Shown in pieces: positions 5,841-15,051 of a DNA stretch of 25,981 nt. The DNA comes from a virus. Each line of letters starts with the position of its first letter. Position 1 is the first letter of the stretch. The stretch lies in the IMG/VR virus record IMGVR_UViG_3300032242_001775, positions 1 to 25,981 of that record; one strand, 5' to 3'. Both the position numbers and the translations under genes were made by a program. The notes under the pieces are model-generated. The model searched no databases, was not told where the DNA came from, and saw nothing but the letters and a program-made list of their open reading frames with translations.

Positions 5841-7957
5841 ATCAGTTTTGTGAATACGGCCACGGCCCCAGAGAGTAGCGTCGATGTTCCGGTTGCTGTT
5901 CCGGTTTGGGAAAACTGAATTTTCATGGTCGGCGCGGAGGAGCCGGTCATGATGTAATAAACCGCCGCTGAGGGGTTGTTGGTATTGCCGGTGCTTTGGC
6001 GATTGATGAAAGCGTACAAGTTACCGGATGGGTTGGAGAATCCAGCATCAGTTCGAGATCCGAAAATGACATACCATCCTTGCGCGGACGCATTGGCGAT
6101 AGCTTGAGTGGAATTGAGAACCAGATACTGCGATCCACCGCTGACGCACGTGTGACGGCCGGCAAACTCAAACCGATACATCGTGTTGGCTTCCAAGACA
6201 AAATTGGTAAGCCCCGTGACGTCGGCAAGCGTTGTGTTGGTGCTGTTCATGTCTGCCGTCGATTTCTTGGCAATGACGGGAAGATTGCTGAGATCGGTAT
6301 ACGAACCGCTGGTGGCTACGGTTGCCAAGGAAGGGGTTCCAGAGAGCGCAGAATAGGCCCCAGAGGTGGCGACCGAGGAAAGGCCGGTAATCTGTGACGC
6401 CGAAAGTGTCAGCGCATCGCTTCCCCCGCTGGCGTGGCTGGAAGCGTGAACCGAAGGTGTCCTTGAGTCGGTGAGCCGTGTGTCGGAACCATAAACCACT
6501 TGCGTTGCCGATGCATTGCCAGAGGCCGGAATGTCTTTAGCCGATGCCGTGCCTAGTGTTGGAAAATCCGTGATCTGGCTTTTTGTGTGGGTATGCGATG
6601 CGGCAGCCGCACCAATGTCGGCTGCGCTCAGTGAATCCGATCCACCCGTGGCATGGGTGGATTTGTGAGCAAGCGTGGAGGAGGGGGTCCTGGCATCGGT
6701 CAGTCGTGTATCCGATCCGTAGACCACTTGCGTGGCCGAGGCGTTGCCTGTTGCTGGAATATCTTTAGATGCAGCGGTTCCCAGAGTCGGTTTGCTGGTA
6801 AGGTCGGTATACGACCCGCTGGTTGCAACCGTGGCGAGTGATGGTTTGCTTGTGAGGTCGGTATAAGACCCGCTGAAAAAAGTTGGCTTGTTTAGGATCA
6901 CGCCCAAGCCGGAAGAGGCATTCCAATCCGACTGAACTTGAGCCGTAGATGGAGAAATCTCCACGTAGATCGAACCCGTCCAGCGGTAAATTTTACCAGA
7001 TCCCGTGGCCACATAGATCTTGCCAGTTTCTCCCGTGGCGGGAAAATTGCTGGTGCCCGCGTATTCTAGCACATCGTCTACATAGCTGGGAAGCTGAGAC
7101 GCAGGAACAAGGCCGCCCACAAGCGTTGCGTAATTTCCAGCCGTTTGAGCGCCCAATGAAGACAAAGTCGGAAGGTCGCTGGTGAGGGCAAGAATGCCCG
7201 ATGACGATGGAAGCACAATATTGTATTCGGAACCGGCATAGATGCGAGAAATTCCAGATGCACTGTAAGAAGTTGATGTGTCGCCATTATCAAGCGCAAT
7301 CAACACATTGTTGCTAAATACGCTTACCGATTCACCATTGCCGGTTGTTGCTATATCGTTGACTTGTAGAGGCGAACTGCTTGATGCCAAAGCAATCGTT
7401 CCAGAGGCTGCTGGCAGGGAAACTACATAATCTGTCTGATCTAATTGTGGATGCGTTAAATGAAATGAACCATCACCGCCAGTTGCATTAAACAAAATAC
7501 CATCAACGTTTCCGGTAAAACCAAGAGAAATTCCACCTGTGTAGTCAGGCAGATTTATAGGATCTAAAAGAGCAACAGAACTGGCTACAATACTGATTCC
7601 CGGTTGGTTGTTTAAAGCAAGCGTTCCCGATAACGATGGCAAAGTTACGCTGAGAGACTGACCACTGGAAAGTGATGGGGCAAAGACATCAATTGTTCCT
7701 TGATTCTGGCTTCCATGCGTCATTTCAAAACCATGACCGTCGGCGTAAAAGCCCGGAAAGATTCCTCCTTGAAGGGTTCCATCCGAGGTGTTGACTGCTA
7801 CAAATGTCGGAGAATCAGTCGTATTGAGGCTTTGGTCGTAGGAAACGCCGCCACCGGACGGGCCTACATTTACCACCTCGGTGATTTCAGGGGTGTTGGA
7901 AGAGACCACAACGTTCTGTGGCGTCGAATCCGAGACCACCACTGTGATGTCACTCAT
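5837..7957 (-). CDS. Tail fibre / receptor-binding protein with internal repeats
   Basis: This 706-aa fibre is Ser/Thr/Gly-rich. The N-terminus (MSDITVVVSDSTPQ...) is probably the attachment domain. Residues 45-260 hold beta-rich units ending SGTLAL, SGTIAL or SGILAL. Residues 285-335 (LPSYVDDVLEYAG...GKIYRWTGSIYVEIS) match a segment widely seen in phage tail fibres. Residues 360-560 are repeats with SYTDLTSKP, GSDTRLTD and HTHTKSQITDFP. The last ~140 residues (from ADMNSTNTTLADVTG) form a distinct domain (TMYRFEFAGRHT...) that is a plausible receptor-binding head. Its start overlaps the upstream gene stop. It likely determines host range. Confidence 0.85.
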   Translation of the reverse strand: MSDITVVVSDSTPQNVVVSSNTPEITEVVNVGPSGGGVSYDQSLNTTDSPTFVAVNTSDGTLQGGIFPGFYADGHGFEMTHGSQNQGTIDVFAPSLSSGQSLSVTLPSLSGTLALNNQPGISIVASSVALLDPINLPDYTGGISLGFTGNVDGILFNATGGDGSFHLTHPQLDQTDYVVSLPAASGTIALASSSSPLQVNDIATTGNGESVSVFSNNVLIALDNGDTSTSYSASGISRIYAGSEYNIVLPSSSGILALTSDLPTLSSLGAQTAGNYATLVGGLVPASQLPSYVDDVLEYAGTSNFPATGETGKIYVATGSGKIYRWTGSIYVEISPSTAQVQSDWNASSGLGVILNKPTFFSGSYTDLTSKPSLATVATSGSYTDLTSKPTLGTAASKDIPATGNASATQVVYGSDTRLTDARTPSSTLAHKSTHATGGSDSLSAADIGAAAASHTHTKSQITDFPTLGTASAKDIPASGNASATQVVYGSDTRLTDSRTPSVHASSHASGGSDALTLSASQITGLSSVATSGAYSALSGTPSLATVATSGSYTDLSNLPVIAKKSTADMNSTNTTLADVTGLTNFVLEANTMYRFEFAGRHTCVSGGSQYLVLNSTQAIANASAQGWYVIFGSRTDAGFSNPSGNLYAFINRQSTGNTNNPSAAVYYIMTGSSAPTMKIQFSQTGTATGTSTLLSGAVAVFTKLI
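6386..6787 (-). repeat. Two-copy ~58-residue repeat in the tail fibre
   Basis: Residues 391-448 and 467-524 of the fibre are duplicates. Both carry TLGTA..KDIPA.GNASATQ, then VVYGSDTRLTD.RTPS, then HA.GGSD. The encoding DNA (6614-6787 and 6386-6559) is similar but clearly diverged at third positions and by short indels, so the duplication is not recent. Shorter SYTDLTSKP-type units recur nearby (residues 364-391 and 546-560). Confidence 0.8.
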
Positions 7958-8298
7958 GATATGGCTGGGGTGATGGTTGCCGTTCCCTCGATTAGGGAGA
8001 CCTTAGACCCGTCGGCCTTGGTCATGATGACATCAAAGACATGGGACGCATCACTTGGGAATGGCACAGGGATCAAAGCCGTGACCGCAGGAGTCATGCT
8101 GAAAGTGACTTTTCCCTGAGTGGGATTGGTCACGGTCGGCGTGTATGATGCCAGAAGAGAATATCCGGCAGCCCGCCGGATGCGGGCGACAAAGGTGCAG
8201 CCGGTAAGGTTAATGGCCGCGCTGGTCGAGTCGGTAAGGGTGAGAGAAAAGCTTTCCGATGCACCCTGCTTGATGGTTCTGGAAAGCGTGTTAGCCAT
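7954..8298 (-). CDS. Baseplate/fibre-associated beta-sandwich-like protein
   Basis: ATG 8298 is chosen (MANTLSRTIKQGASESFSL), giving 114 aa. The frame is open upstream but overlaps the glycosyltransferase. A TTTTGACA box lies 15 nt before this ATG, supporting it. The sequence alternates beta strands (FSLTLTDSTS, INLTGCTFVARIRR, KVTFSMTPAVT, HVFDVIMTKADG, TATITPA). This resembles the N-terminal immunoglobulin-like domain of BppU-type baseplate proteins, which link fibres to the tail tip. It immediately precedes the fibre with a 4-bp overlap. The family assignment is by pattern only. Confidence 0.6.
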   Translation of the reverse strand: MANTLSRTIKQGASESFSLTLTDSTSAAINLTGCTFVARIRRAAGYSLLASYTPTVTNPTQGKVTFSMTPAVTALIPVPFPSDASHVFDVIMTKADGSKVSLIEGTATITPAIS

Positions 8299-8315
8299 TG
8301 ATACTATGATCAATG

Positions 8316-9563
8316 TCAAAACATCAGTCCCGATGGACCACATATCATAGCATCTCGCAGGGAAATGGTAACAAAAGGCAACCACCCTTCCTTTTCTGAC
8401 ATGGGGCAGAGCGTTAATTCCGTTGGAATCTTTTGCGGCGGAAAGTAATCAAACTCGATTTTTAGTTCATGGCATTGTTGGGAAAATATGTCAGGCTTTT
8501 CCTCTCGGTAAACATCTTGACGGTACAAGTCTCGGCCATACTGATCCTTGATTACAAAAGCCAAAAAAAGGGCATCTTTGATGCCATTGATTTTCAAAGG
8601 ATTCCAAATAACAAAATCGGAAAATCTTTTGGCAACAGCATGAAACCTAGAAGAATCAGTAAGGTTCACGGGAGGAGGAAGGTTTTCCAAAACGTCAAGG
8701 TGAAGGATTCCCCTTTTGTAATCTATGCCTGAATAATTTATCCAATCTTGCAAGGACCGGACCTTTCCTATTCCAAAGGCCCCAAGATCGGCAGATTCTT
8801 TGCCCAATAAGCTTTTCAGACGTTGAGCTGCCACATTGTTCATCTCCGCCCAATCGGAAATGTCACTCCAATGACGTGGTGATCCTTGCCTGGTATAATG
8901 ATGCCAGCAGATGTGTCGGTCTGGATGCCAAAGATCAAAACCATTAGTAAATAGCCGCACGGCCATTGAAGTTTCCTCTCCTTTGAAATACATCTCGGGA
9001 TCGTAGGGAACTTTTTGAATCATTTCTCCGGTTCCAAAAACAAAACCAGCAGCAAAATGCCTTGCTCTCCAAGGTCCAGACCGCATGGATCGATGAGGAT
9101 GATCTGGTTCGGCATCAACGTCCTCTCCAAGATTGGTGATTTTGATGACAAGTGGAACAGGATGCCACGCGGCGCGATCTTCCTGTGGCGTAAATCCTGC
9201 CGGATACGAAGTCAGGATGGCTTTTGAGTTTTGAAGTCGTTTGAAACAATCAATCGTTGTTGTATCCCAATTTTTTGCAAAACGGGTGTGTGAGTCCACT
9301 TGAAGCACAAAATCCTCCCCTTGGTACCTTTGATTGCAGAGGCTCCTTGCCCAACAAGCACCCCTGCTTTGAATTGACGGTATCTTGATAACCCGAAAGC
9401 GCGGGTCATGATCATAAATTGAAGGGTTTTCTTTTTCTCCAAATTGCCAACAAATACCAAAAGTCAGATTTTCCGGAAACTCAGCCTGAATGAGCGCATC
9501 GGCAACGGTATTGGGTAGATCGTGGTCTCGATAACTTGCAATCTGAACATAGATTTTCACCAT
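8316..9563 (-). CDS. Glycosyltransferase, GlcNAc (Skp1-type) family
   Basis: The start is placed at ATG 9563, giving 415 aa (MVKIYVQIASYRDHDLPNT). The extra frame upstream overlaps the zinc-ribbon gene. The N-terminus IQIASYRD-like strand, the SRGACWARSL segment and the catalytic FVLQVDSHTRF (Asp90-x-His92, metal/nucleotide-sugar site) fit the GlcNAc/Skp1-type glycosyltransferase family. So do FAAGFVFGTGEM and MYFKGEETSMAVRLFTNGFDLWHPDRHICWHHY. Such enzymes move a sugar from a nucleotide donor to a hydroxyl acceptor. Residues after about 300 form a separate C-terminal region. It lies among tail-tip genes, so the acceptor may be a virion protein or host surface glycan. The acceptor is unknown. 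Confidence 0.85.
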   Translation of the reverse strand: MVKIYVQIASYRDHDLPNTVADALIQAEFPENLTFGICWQFGEKENPSIYDHDPRFRVIKIPSIQSRGACWARSLCNQRYQGEDFVLQVDSHTRFAKNWDTTTIDCFKRLQNSKAILTSYPAGFTPQEDRAAWHPVPLVIKITNLGEDVDAEPDHPHRSMRSGPWRARHFAAGFVFGTGEMIQKVPYDPEMYFKGEETSMAVRLFTNGFDLWHPDRHICWHHYTRQGSPRHWSDISDWAEMNNVAAQRLKSLLGKESADLGAFGIGKVRSLQDWINYSGIDYKRGILHLDVLENLPPPVNLTDSSRFHAVAKRFSDFVIWNPLKINGIKDALFLAFVIKDQYGRDLYRQDVYREEKPDIFSQQCHELKIEFDYFPPQKIPTELTLCPMSEKEGWLPFVTISLRDAMICGPSGLMF

Positions 9564-10087
9564 TTCCCAACAGGACATTTTTCTGTTGCTAGGCGGATCT
9601 TGGCTTGCGTCGAACAACCACAATGCTTGCAGCGTCCAGAACCGGCAAGGGCTGAGGAATCCCAAAAATCACAAGTCTTGCAGATATTTAACCGTTCAGA
9701 CACCTGATCGGTTGTTGACATTTTGAACCCGGAGGATGCCCACCCCGCAACGGCAAGAGAAAGTTTTTTGGCCATCTCAGGCGCATTGGGATATTCAATG
9801 TCGTTTTGGTGAGTTTTTACAAAAATCAGTTCTTTGATTTTTGCAGAAATGGCATTTTCTTGGTTTGTTTTGTCATTTTTAGACAGTTTTTTGCGTATCG
9901 GTTCGAGAATAGAATTTGCAAGGGCGCGATATTGAGGTTCCTCAGTTACAAGCCTCTGCCATAGGTTTAACTGCTCGGCGTAGGTTAAATGCTTGGAATG
10001 AACATGGCTTGGAATCTTGATTGCCTCGTAGTTCAATCTGTTTAAAACCAATTTTAATTCGTCCAAAGTTGGCGGCAATTCAACCAT
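9557..10087 (-). CDS. Phage zinc-ribbon protein
   Basis: This 176-aa protein has a real Shine-Dalgarno sequence (AGGAG) before ATG 10087. Residues 1-125 are helical and charged (LPPTLDELKLVLNRLNYE...). The C-terminus is a cysteine cluster: CKTC (136, 139), CKHCGC (153, 156, 158) and EKCPVGKW (171), a zinc-ribbon arrangement repeatedly found in phage proteins next to tail or glycosyltransferase genes. Its stop overlaps the glycosyltransferase start by 7 bp. The gene is AT-rich compared with the head genes. The function is not known. A role as an adaptor or scaffold for the neighbouring transferase is possible. Confidence 0.7.
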   Translation of the reverse strand: MVELPPTLDELKLVLNRLNYEAIKIPSHVHSKHLTYAEQLNLWQRLVTEEPQYRALANSILEPIRKKLSKNDKTNQENAISAKIKELIFVKTHQNDIEYPNAPEMAKKLSLAVAGWASSGFKMSTTDQVSERLNICKTCDFWDSSALAGSGRCKHCGCSTQAKIRLATEKCPVGKW

Positions 10088-10092
10088 AACTC

Positions 10093-11823
10093 CTATGGGT
10101 AAACGTCGGGCTGAAAATCAATGGTTGAATCCACCGGGTCTCCCGTAGTTGGATTAATCGCCACAGGGGGTATGTCCCAGACCACAGGACCTGAATACCC
10201 TACATCCTGTGTAAATTGCGCGGAGGCTACCGAAGCGGCATTGAAAGCATCCCAATTTGAAATTTTCAACAATACTTCAATTTCCGACGATGTTTTTGTT
10301 CCCTGTTCAATAAAAAGGTTGATGGATTCCAAAGAAGCTTTCCACGCAGCATTCGCAGCCGCATAGCCGGGAGGCTCATAATCGGGGTTGATTATTCCAT
10401 TAAGACTTGAATCTGCAATAATTAAGCCTGACGGGCAATTAATTCCACCGCCATCCCCGCCGGGGCCGCACATTACTTGTTCACCCCAACCACAAACTAC
10501 CTTCATGAAATCACAGATACTTAAATCAAGAATAGCTAAAGTTGGAAGTGGCGTATTTGTGGTAGGTGGGGTGCTTTCGGTTGTTCCCGTGAAGGGAGCA
10601 GAACTTGTGGATTCCGATGATGTTGAAGACGGAGTGGCAGAAGTTGTAGGATGCGATTGAGTTTTTGAGATTGTCTGAGTGACAATATGTTTTGTTGGTT
10701 TTGTTGTTGTGGTTCCCTCGCACAATGTAATGGATTTAAGTGCCCACAATGAAGTGTAAGCGGAAATTGAAACATGAGGAGGTTTGTACCAATAACTGCC
10801 TCCAGCAAAAATAATGTTTTCGGAATTTGGAAAGAATGAATTGTTTCCAAAAGAAAGCACCGTTCCATTGGCGCAAGAGGCCGTCATTGTTGCTTGTGCC
10901 CCCGATGTCGTTGCTCCACTTAAATTCGTGGTGGAAACGTTTAAGCAATTTCCAATACCAGAAGTTATATTTGTACCGTGGCAAGCTCCCGAAACAATCG
11001 GCAAATGACATGAAAAGATATTGAGTTCTGGATTATTGGGACGCGTAATGACCAATGGCTGGCCTGATGCGGTTTCTTTTCGATCCACATATTGAGTGGG
11101 TAAAGCTCCAGTGATTGCAGCGACGTTTTTGTAATCGTTTTTTGAACTGATGGTGCCGTCGATGCAAAGAGTCACCGATCCGGTTGCATTAGCGGCACTC
11201 GCTTTATAAACAACAGAAGGAGAAATCGCTATTTTGCTGATTTTATAATAAAAGTTAGAAACCTCCGCTGCTGACAACTCAATGCAGAAATCGGAACCGT
11301 TTCCATAAACGGTTACGGCTTTTGTGTTGTATTTTGAGGGGCGGCCGGTTGAATCGGGAAAAACCGTAGATCCATCCCATTGGGAAAACGGATTTCCTTC
11401 TTCATCCTTTTCACGAACACACCAGGGAAGCGGAGACGGGGAATATATGTCATAAAAAGTCGGGGAATCCGTATTTGTGGGTTCTCCAGAACTGGCCAAA
11501 TATCTTCCGCCATATTCAAAATACTCTTGCGCCTCAATGGAAACCGAAACATTTCCGATTGTTGGATTTCCCATGTGATGTACGGGTAAACACCCACCAT
11601 CAACAGTGTTGGAATAATCAATGTCCTGCAAATAAGCCAAAGACGTTCCGTTGTTTACTTGGAATAAAGTGTATCCGATATTTGCCGTTGATATTGTTGG
11701 TGTGATGTTTCCTGTTGAGTTTCCAAGGATTGGGCCATGTTCAATAGGATCGTATGTAGCCAATGGAAGAACAGAAACCTTTCTGAGTTGCTCAAAATAA
11801 CCACTGCAATCTCCAGTAGCCAT
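10093..11823 (-). CDS. Cys-rich tail-tip protein with Ser/Thr/Pro linker (unknown)
   Basis: This 576-aa protein of unrecognised family is probably a virion tail-tip or fibre component by position. Residues 1-365 are beta-rich and Asn/Gly/Ser-rich. Residues 370-428 form a mucin-like linker almost entirely of Thr, Ser and Pro. Residues 430-475 include a Gly/Cys segment (ICDFMKVVCGW, VMCGPGGDGGGINC), and the last 100 contain a helix (AAANAAWKASLESINLF) and a Pro/Val tail. It has 14 cysteines, many for a phage structural protein. The next two genes downstream encode the zinc ribbon and the glycosyltransferase, so the linker is a plausible glycosylation target. DNA here is AT-rich. Confidence 0.55.
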   Translation of the reverse strand: MATGDCSGYFEQLRKVSVLPLATYDPIEHGPILGNSTGNITPTISTANIGYTLFQVNNGTSLAYLQDIDYSNTVDGGCLPVHHMGNPTIGNVSVSIEAQEYFEYGGRYLASSGEPTNTDSPTFYDIYSPSPLPWCVREKDEEGNPFSQWDGSTVFPDSTGRPSKYNTKAVTVYGNGSDFCIELSAAEVSNFYYKISKIAISPSVVYKASAANATGSVTLCIDGTISSKNDYKNVAAITGALPTQYVDRKETASGQPLVITRPNNPELNIFSCHLPIVSGACHGTNITSGIGNCLNVSTTNLSGATTSGAQATMTASCANGTVLSFGNNSFFPNSENIIFAGGSYWYKPPHVSISAYTSLWALKSITLCEGTTTTKPTKHIVTQTISKTQSHPTTSATPSSTSSESTSSAPFTGTTESTPPTTNTPLPTLAILDLSICDFMKVVCGWGEQVMCGPGGDGGGINCPSGLIIADSSLNGIINPDYEPPGYAAANAAWKASLESINLFIEQGTKTSSEIEVLLKISNWDAFNAASVASAQFTQDVGYSGPVVWDIPPVAINPTTGDPVDSTIDFQPDVYP

Positions 11824-11826
11824 AAT

Positions 11827-12519
11827 TCAAAATGCAACCAATATGGCACTTGAGGTGCCGTTCACACATTCATTGGATACTCGCTGCGCTCCAATCGGCA
11901 TGATTTGATGAATGCGTGGAACAGTAGATGTGCCAAGATTTCTGCCTATGATTTTGTTAAATTTTCCAGCGCTAGTTGAATATGAGTTTCCATTACCTTT
12001 GGTTTTTACAGAAACACTAGAAACCGATCCGTTGGATTGGTCAAAAGTTAATTCCAGCCACATTTCGTCATTCGCGCTGATGGCATACCATCCCGAAGCA
12101 CCATCAATGGTCCCGGTAATCGAAATGCGGTTGGAACCTTGAAAATCAGAAAAGATTGCAGAAAGCGCACCGATTCCCCACACATATCCGGCTTCTGAAT
12201 TGGAACGAATCACGATCTGGAACGATGCGGGATCAATAGCATCATCAGTTCCATCAGTTCCTAAGATTGAAATTAATTTTGTGAATCCGTTTTTATCGGT
12301 GACTAAAATCTTCTGCCAGGACGCCTGAAGATCATGATCACGGAAAACGATTTCTGTTCCTCGAATCGTGTAATCCGCAGAATAAATTCCACGGCTTGAA
12401 TCTAGTAAGGTGACCGCATCAAAGTTTCCGTCCAGATCTTTTGCTTTGATGGAAACCGGAGAATCGTTTCCAGTTGGTTTTCTGGAAAGGTACTGCTTAA
12501 ACTTGACCAGATTGATCAT
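11827..12519 (-). CDS. Tail-associated structural protein (unknown)
   Basis: This 230-aa protein starts at ATG 12519, overlapping the upstream stop by 4 bp, and sits 3 bp before the next start. It begins INLVKFKQYLSRKPTGNDSPVSIKAKDLDGNFDAVTLLDSS and continues as alternating beta strands with little helix. The C-terminus ends VSNECVNGTSSAILVAF. No family is recognised. Position between the tape measure and the fibre suggests a distal tail or tip component, and the chain of overlaps with its neighbours shows co-expression. Confidence 0.6.
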   Translation of the reverse strand: MINLVKFKQYLSRKPTGNDSPVSIKAKDLDGNFDAVTLLDSSRGIYSADYTIRGTEIVFRDHDLQASWQKILVTDKNGFTKLISILGTDGTDDAIDPASFQIVIRSNSEAGYVWGIGALSAIFSDFQGSNRISITGTIDGASGWYAISANDEMWLELTFDQSNGSVSSVSVKTKGNGNSYSTSAGKFNKIIGRNLGTSTVPRIHQIMPIGAQRVSNECVNGTSSAILVAF

Positions 12520-13112
12520 CCGTAAATGCTAGTGATTGAAAACACTTTCACTAACACATCGACAGATCCGTAATTAGTGCGCGATACAGAAACGGGATCA
12601 ACTTGGAAATTCAGAAGGGATTGCAAATCTGATGCACTATTTATATTGTAATCACCACCAAAAACTTTTGAGAATTTCACATATCCGCCATTAATATCAT
12701 TAAGGGTTGGCGTTGAAATAGTGTCTTGATTTACTAAAACGGCTTTTTCGATTGTGTACGTTGGTGCGTAATAACTTCCAGAAACGCGAGTCAGTGTGTT
12801 TCCAATCATTCCCAAATAATCGAAAGACTTAACTTGTGTTGAATTAGAAACCCGGCTTGATCCCGATGCGCCGTGATATGTGCAAGTAATGGTTTTTATT
12901 CCGTTGGAAACTGTTTCTGTTTTTGTGAAAAGTGTTGTTCCGTTGTCGCCTTGTTCTCCAACACTGAGAGTCAGTGGATCATTTGAATTGCTTGGATTAA
13001 ACGTTGAAGCACAAGCATAGGTTTTAACAATAGTTATCAGCCCATTGGGATCGATTGAAACCGTGCTGCCTGGCTGTAAAATAAGCTCTGTGCTTGCTCC
13101 TTGGTAAATCAT
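12516..13112 (-). CDS. Tail-associated structural protein (unknown)
   Basis: This 198-aa protein is directly downstream of the tape measure with a 4-bp ATGA overlap. That is the slot usually held by a distal tail or tail-tip connector. Composition is Ser/Thr/Asn-rich and beta-like (TELILQPGSTVSIDPNG, TKTETVSNGIKTITCTYHG). A central stretch runs YYAPTYTIEKAVLVNQDTIS. No recognisable catalytic or repeat motif was found. The call rests on position and composition. Confidence 0.6.
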   Translation of the reverse strand: MIYQGASTELILQPGSTVSIDPNGLITIVKTYACASTFNPSNSNDPLTLSVGEQGDNGTTLFTKTETVSNGIKTITCTYHGASGSSRVSNSTQVKSFDYLGMIGNTLTRVSGSYYAPTYTIEKAVLVNQDTISTPTLNDINGGYVKFSKVFGGDYNINSASDLQSLLNFQVDPVSVSRTNYGSVDVLVKVFSITSIYG

Positions 13113-15034
13113 GATATGGCGTGTTGGGGAAGGACTTGATGCAGGAATTTATTGAAATCACCTTTTAACCATTCCGCCAGTGCATCCACGGGGTCTTTTT
13201 TTGCAAGAGGACTACCATCAGGATTTCGGCCTGAAGCACTTCCACTACCAAGGGGTCCCGAAGTTTTGTTGACTGAGTCGGTCAGGAGACGTCCATAGCG
13301 GGCTTTCTCTTGGTCAACCATCTGCTGTGCTGCGGCGCGACCATAGCCTCCCATCTCGAATTGGGAACGACGAAGGTCATTCTCTTGTTGTGCCTGAGTC
13401 TGGACAGCCCTTTCGCGCATTAGGGACGCCGCACCTTCAAAGTTTCCTGTCTTTTGAGCCGTGGCAATGCGTGGATCAAAGAGCTTGGCCATTTGAGAAG
13501 AAATCTGCATGGAAGAACCGGCCAGCATTTCTTGCATATCAAGGCCAAGGTTTCCGGTGTTTTTGTAAAGTCCAGTGGCAATCGAAGCATCGTCAATGAT
13601 CGGAGCCATCTTTGCTTTCCATACCGCGCCACCTCCATTACCGCCACCACCTCCATTACCGCCACCACCACCGCCTGCGGGCGTTTTTGTGGTTGCAGCA
13701 GTTTGTTTTTCGGGGTGTTTGGCAGCTTCTTCGTTTTGTTTTTTGATCAGTTCGTTGAGTTCTTTTTGTGATTTTACGGTATCAAAAAAGTTTTCTTTGT
13801 TTTTGTAGCTGGCTTCGGCAGCGGCCATTGCATCCTCGGCGATGTCGGAATAAGACTTTGAGGTCTTCTCCACTTGAGTGGAAAACTCTCCGTGGACATA
13901 TTTTAGTTCGGCCAATGCAAGACCAACAGCAGGGAGATCCATGCGGAGCGCGGCCACGGCAAGTTTTACCCAGGCATTGGCAGCCGTTCCGGCCTGAAGA
14001 AACGCTTCTTTCAGCGTGTTGAAAATGAACTTACCGGCATCTGCAAAAGCCTGATACATCCCACGGAACAGCGGGGCATCTGTGGCAAAGGATTCCAAAG
14101 CAAAAACGCCCACCCCAACAAAAGCCGCCTTGAGAACCCGCATGATCTCATTGCCCATCTTTTCGGCGTAAATTGTGGCCGTGGAAAGGGCGATTGCCAA
14201 CGCAGCTTTGAAGTTGCCTTCTTTCAAATCATTGGCAAAAGCTTTCAAGGGTTCACCCATGTTGGCTGTGAGTTCCTTGCCAAACTTGGCGGCGTCAAAG
14301 TTTGCCACGATATCCGCAAGTCCTTGAAGTCCTCCGGTCACGTTACTGAGTGCGCCAACAGCAAACTCGGTCATCTTGTGGCCGACGCTTTTTTCAATCG
14401 TGTTGCCGAGTTTTTCCAGCTCCTCGGAGTTCATGCCCATGATCTCGGAATAAGAACCAAGTTGCCCTTTGGATTCTTCCACTTTTTCATCAAAGTGGGT
14501 GAAAAGTTCCATGAGCTTTCCGCCTGATTTGCCAAAAATCGCCATGCTGGCTGCGGCCCTCTCACTGGGATCGGAGATCGAGGCAACGGCTTTGCCGACT
14601 GCTTCCAGTTGCTGATCCGGGGAAAGTTTCTGAAGCTCGGCCATGCTGAGACCGAGACCGGCTATGTGATAAGCGGCCTCGCTTCCGTTGTCAGAGGCTT
14701 CAACCAGATACTTTTGCATCTTGTTGACCACCTTTCCCATATCGTCGGCTTGTTGGCCGGAAAGTTCAAACGCTCGGCCAAGGACTCCGAGCTGATCAAC
14801 CGCAATCCCTGTCTGGTCGGAAAGTTCGTTGAGCTTTGCCGCCTCATCCATTGCCTCTTTGAAACTTTCAACGACTTTTTTCAAGGACTCAAAACCAAGA
14901 TACATTTCCGCCAACTTTTTGGTATGCTCCATCAGAGCCTCGCCAAGTTCTTTGCCAGCTTTGCCGACTTCTTTGAATGATCCGATGACGGCAGATTTTC
15001 CATCCACCCCCATTGTTACGTTGATATCGGCCAT
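13109..15034 (-). CDS. Tail tape measure protein
   Basis: This 641-aa protein sets tail length and helps DNA delivery. The N-terminal 60 residues are helical (FKEVGKAGKELGEALMEHTKKLAEMYLGF). They are followed by the characteristic tape-measure block (LNELSDQTGIAVDQLGVLGRAFELSGQ..., MAELQKLSPDQQLEAVGKAV, SERAAASMAIFGKSGGKLMEL). Hydrophobic helical segments lie around residues 270-390. A poly-glycine linker (GGGGGGNGGGGGNGGG, about 455-470) precedes a C-terminal helical domain. At roughly 0.15 nm per residue the tail would be near 95 nm. A TTTTTGACT box lies 15 nt before the ATG, and the TGA inside it is the stop of the upstream gene. Confidence 0.93.
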   Translation of the reverse strand: MADINVTMGVDGKSAVIGSFKEVGKAGKELGEALMEHTKKLAEMYLGFESLKKVVESFKEAMDEAAKLNELSDQTGIAVDQLGVLGRAFELSGQQADDMGKVVNKMQKYLVEASDNGSEAAYHIAGLGLSMAELQKLSPDQQLEAVGKAVASISDPSERAAASMAIFGKSGGKLMELFTHFDEKVEESKGQLGSYSEIMGMNSEELEKLGNTIEKSVGHKMTEFAVGALSNVTGGLQGLADIVANFDAAKFGKELTANMGEPLKAFANDLKEGNFKAALAIALSTATIYAEKMGNEIMRVLKAAFVGVGVFALESFATDAPLFRGMYQAFADAGKFIFNTLKEAFLQAGTAANAWVKLAVAALRMDLPAVGLALAELKYVHGEFSTQVEKTSKSYSDIAEDAMAAAEASYKNKENFFDTVKSQKELNELIKKQNEEAAKHPEKQTAATTKTPAGGGGGGNGGGGGNGGGAVWKAKMAPIIDDASIATGLYKNTGNLGLDMQEMLAGSSMQISSQMAKLFDPRIATAQKTGNFEGAASLMRERAVQTQAQQENDLRRSQFEMGGYGRAAAQQMVDQEKARYGRLLTDSVNKTSGPLGSGSASGRNPDGSPLAKKDPVDALAEWLKGDFNKFLHQVLPQHAIS

Positions 15035-15051
15035 ATCTCAGAGGGGTTGAG

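Noticed and set aside
13625-13680. GGTGGTGGCGGT-type tandem DNA repeat as a functional DNA element
   Set aside because: It encodes the in-frame poly-glycine linker of the tape measure, which is enough to explain it.
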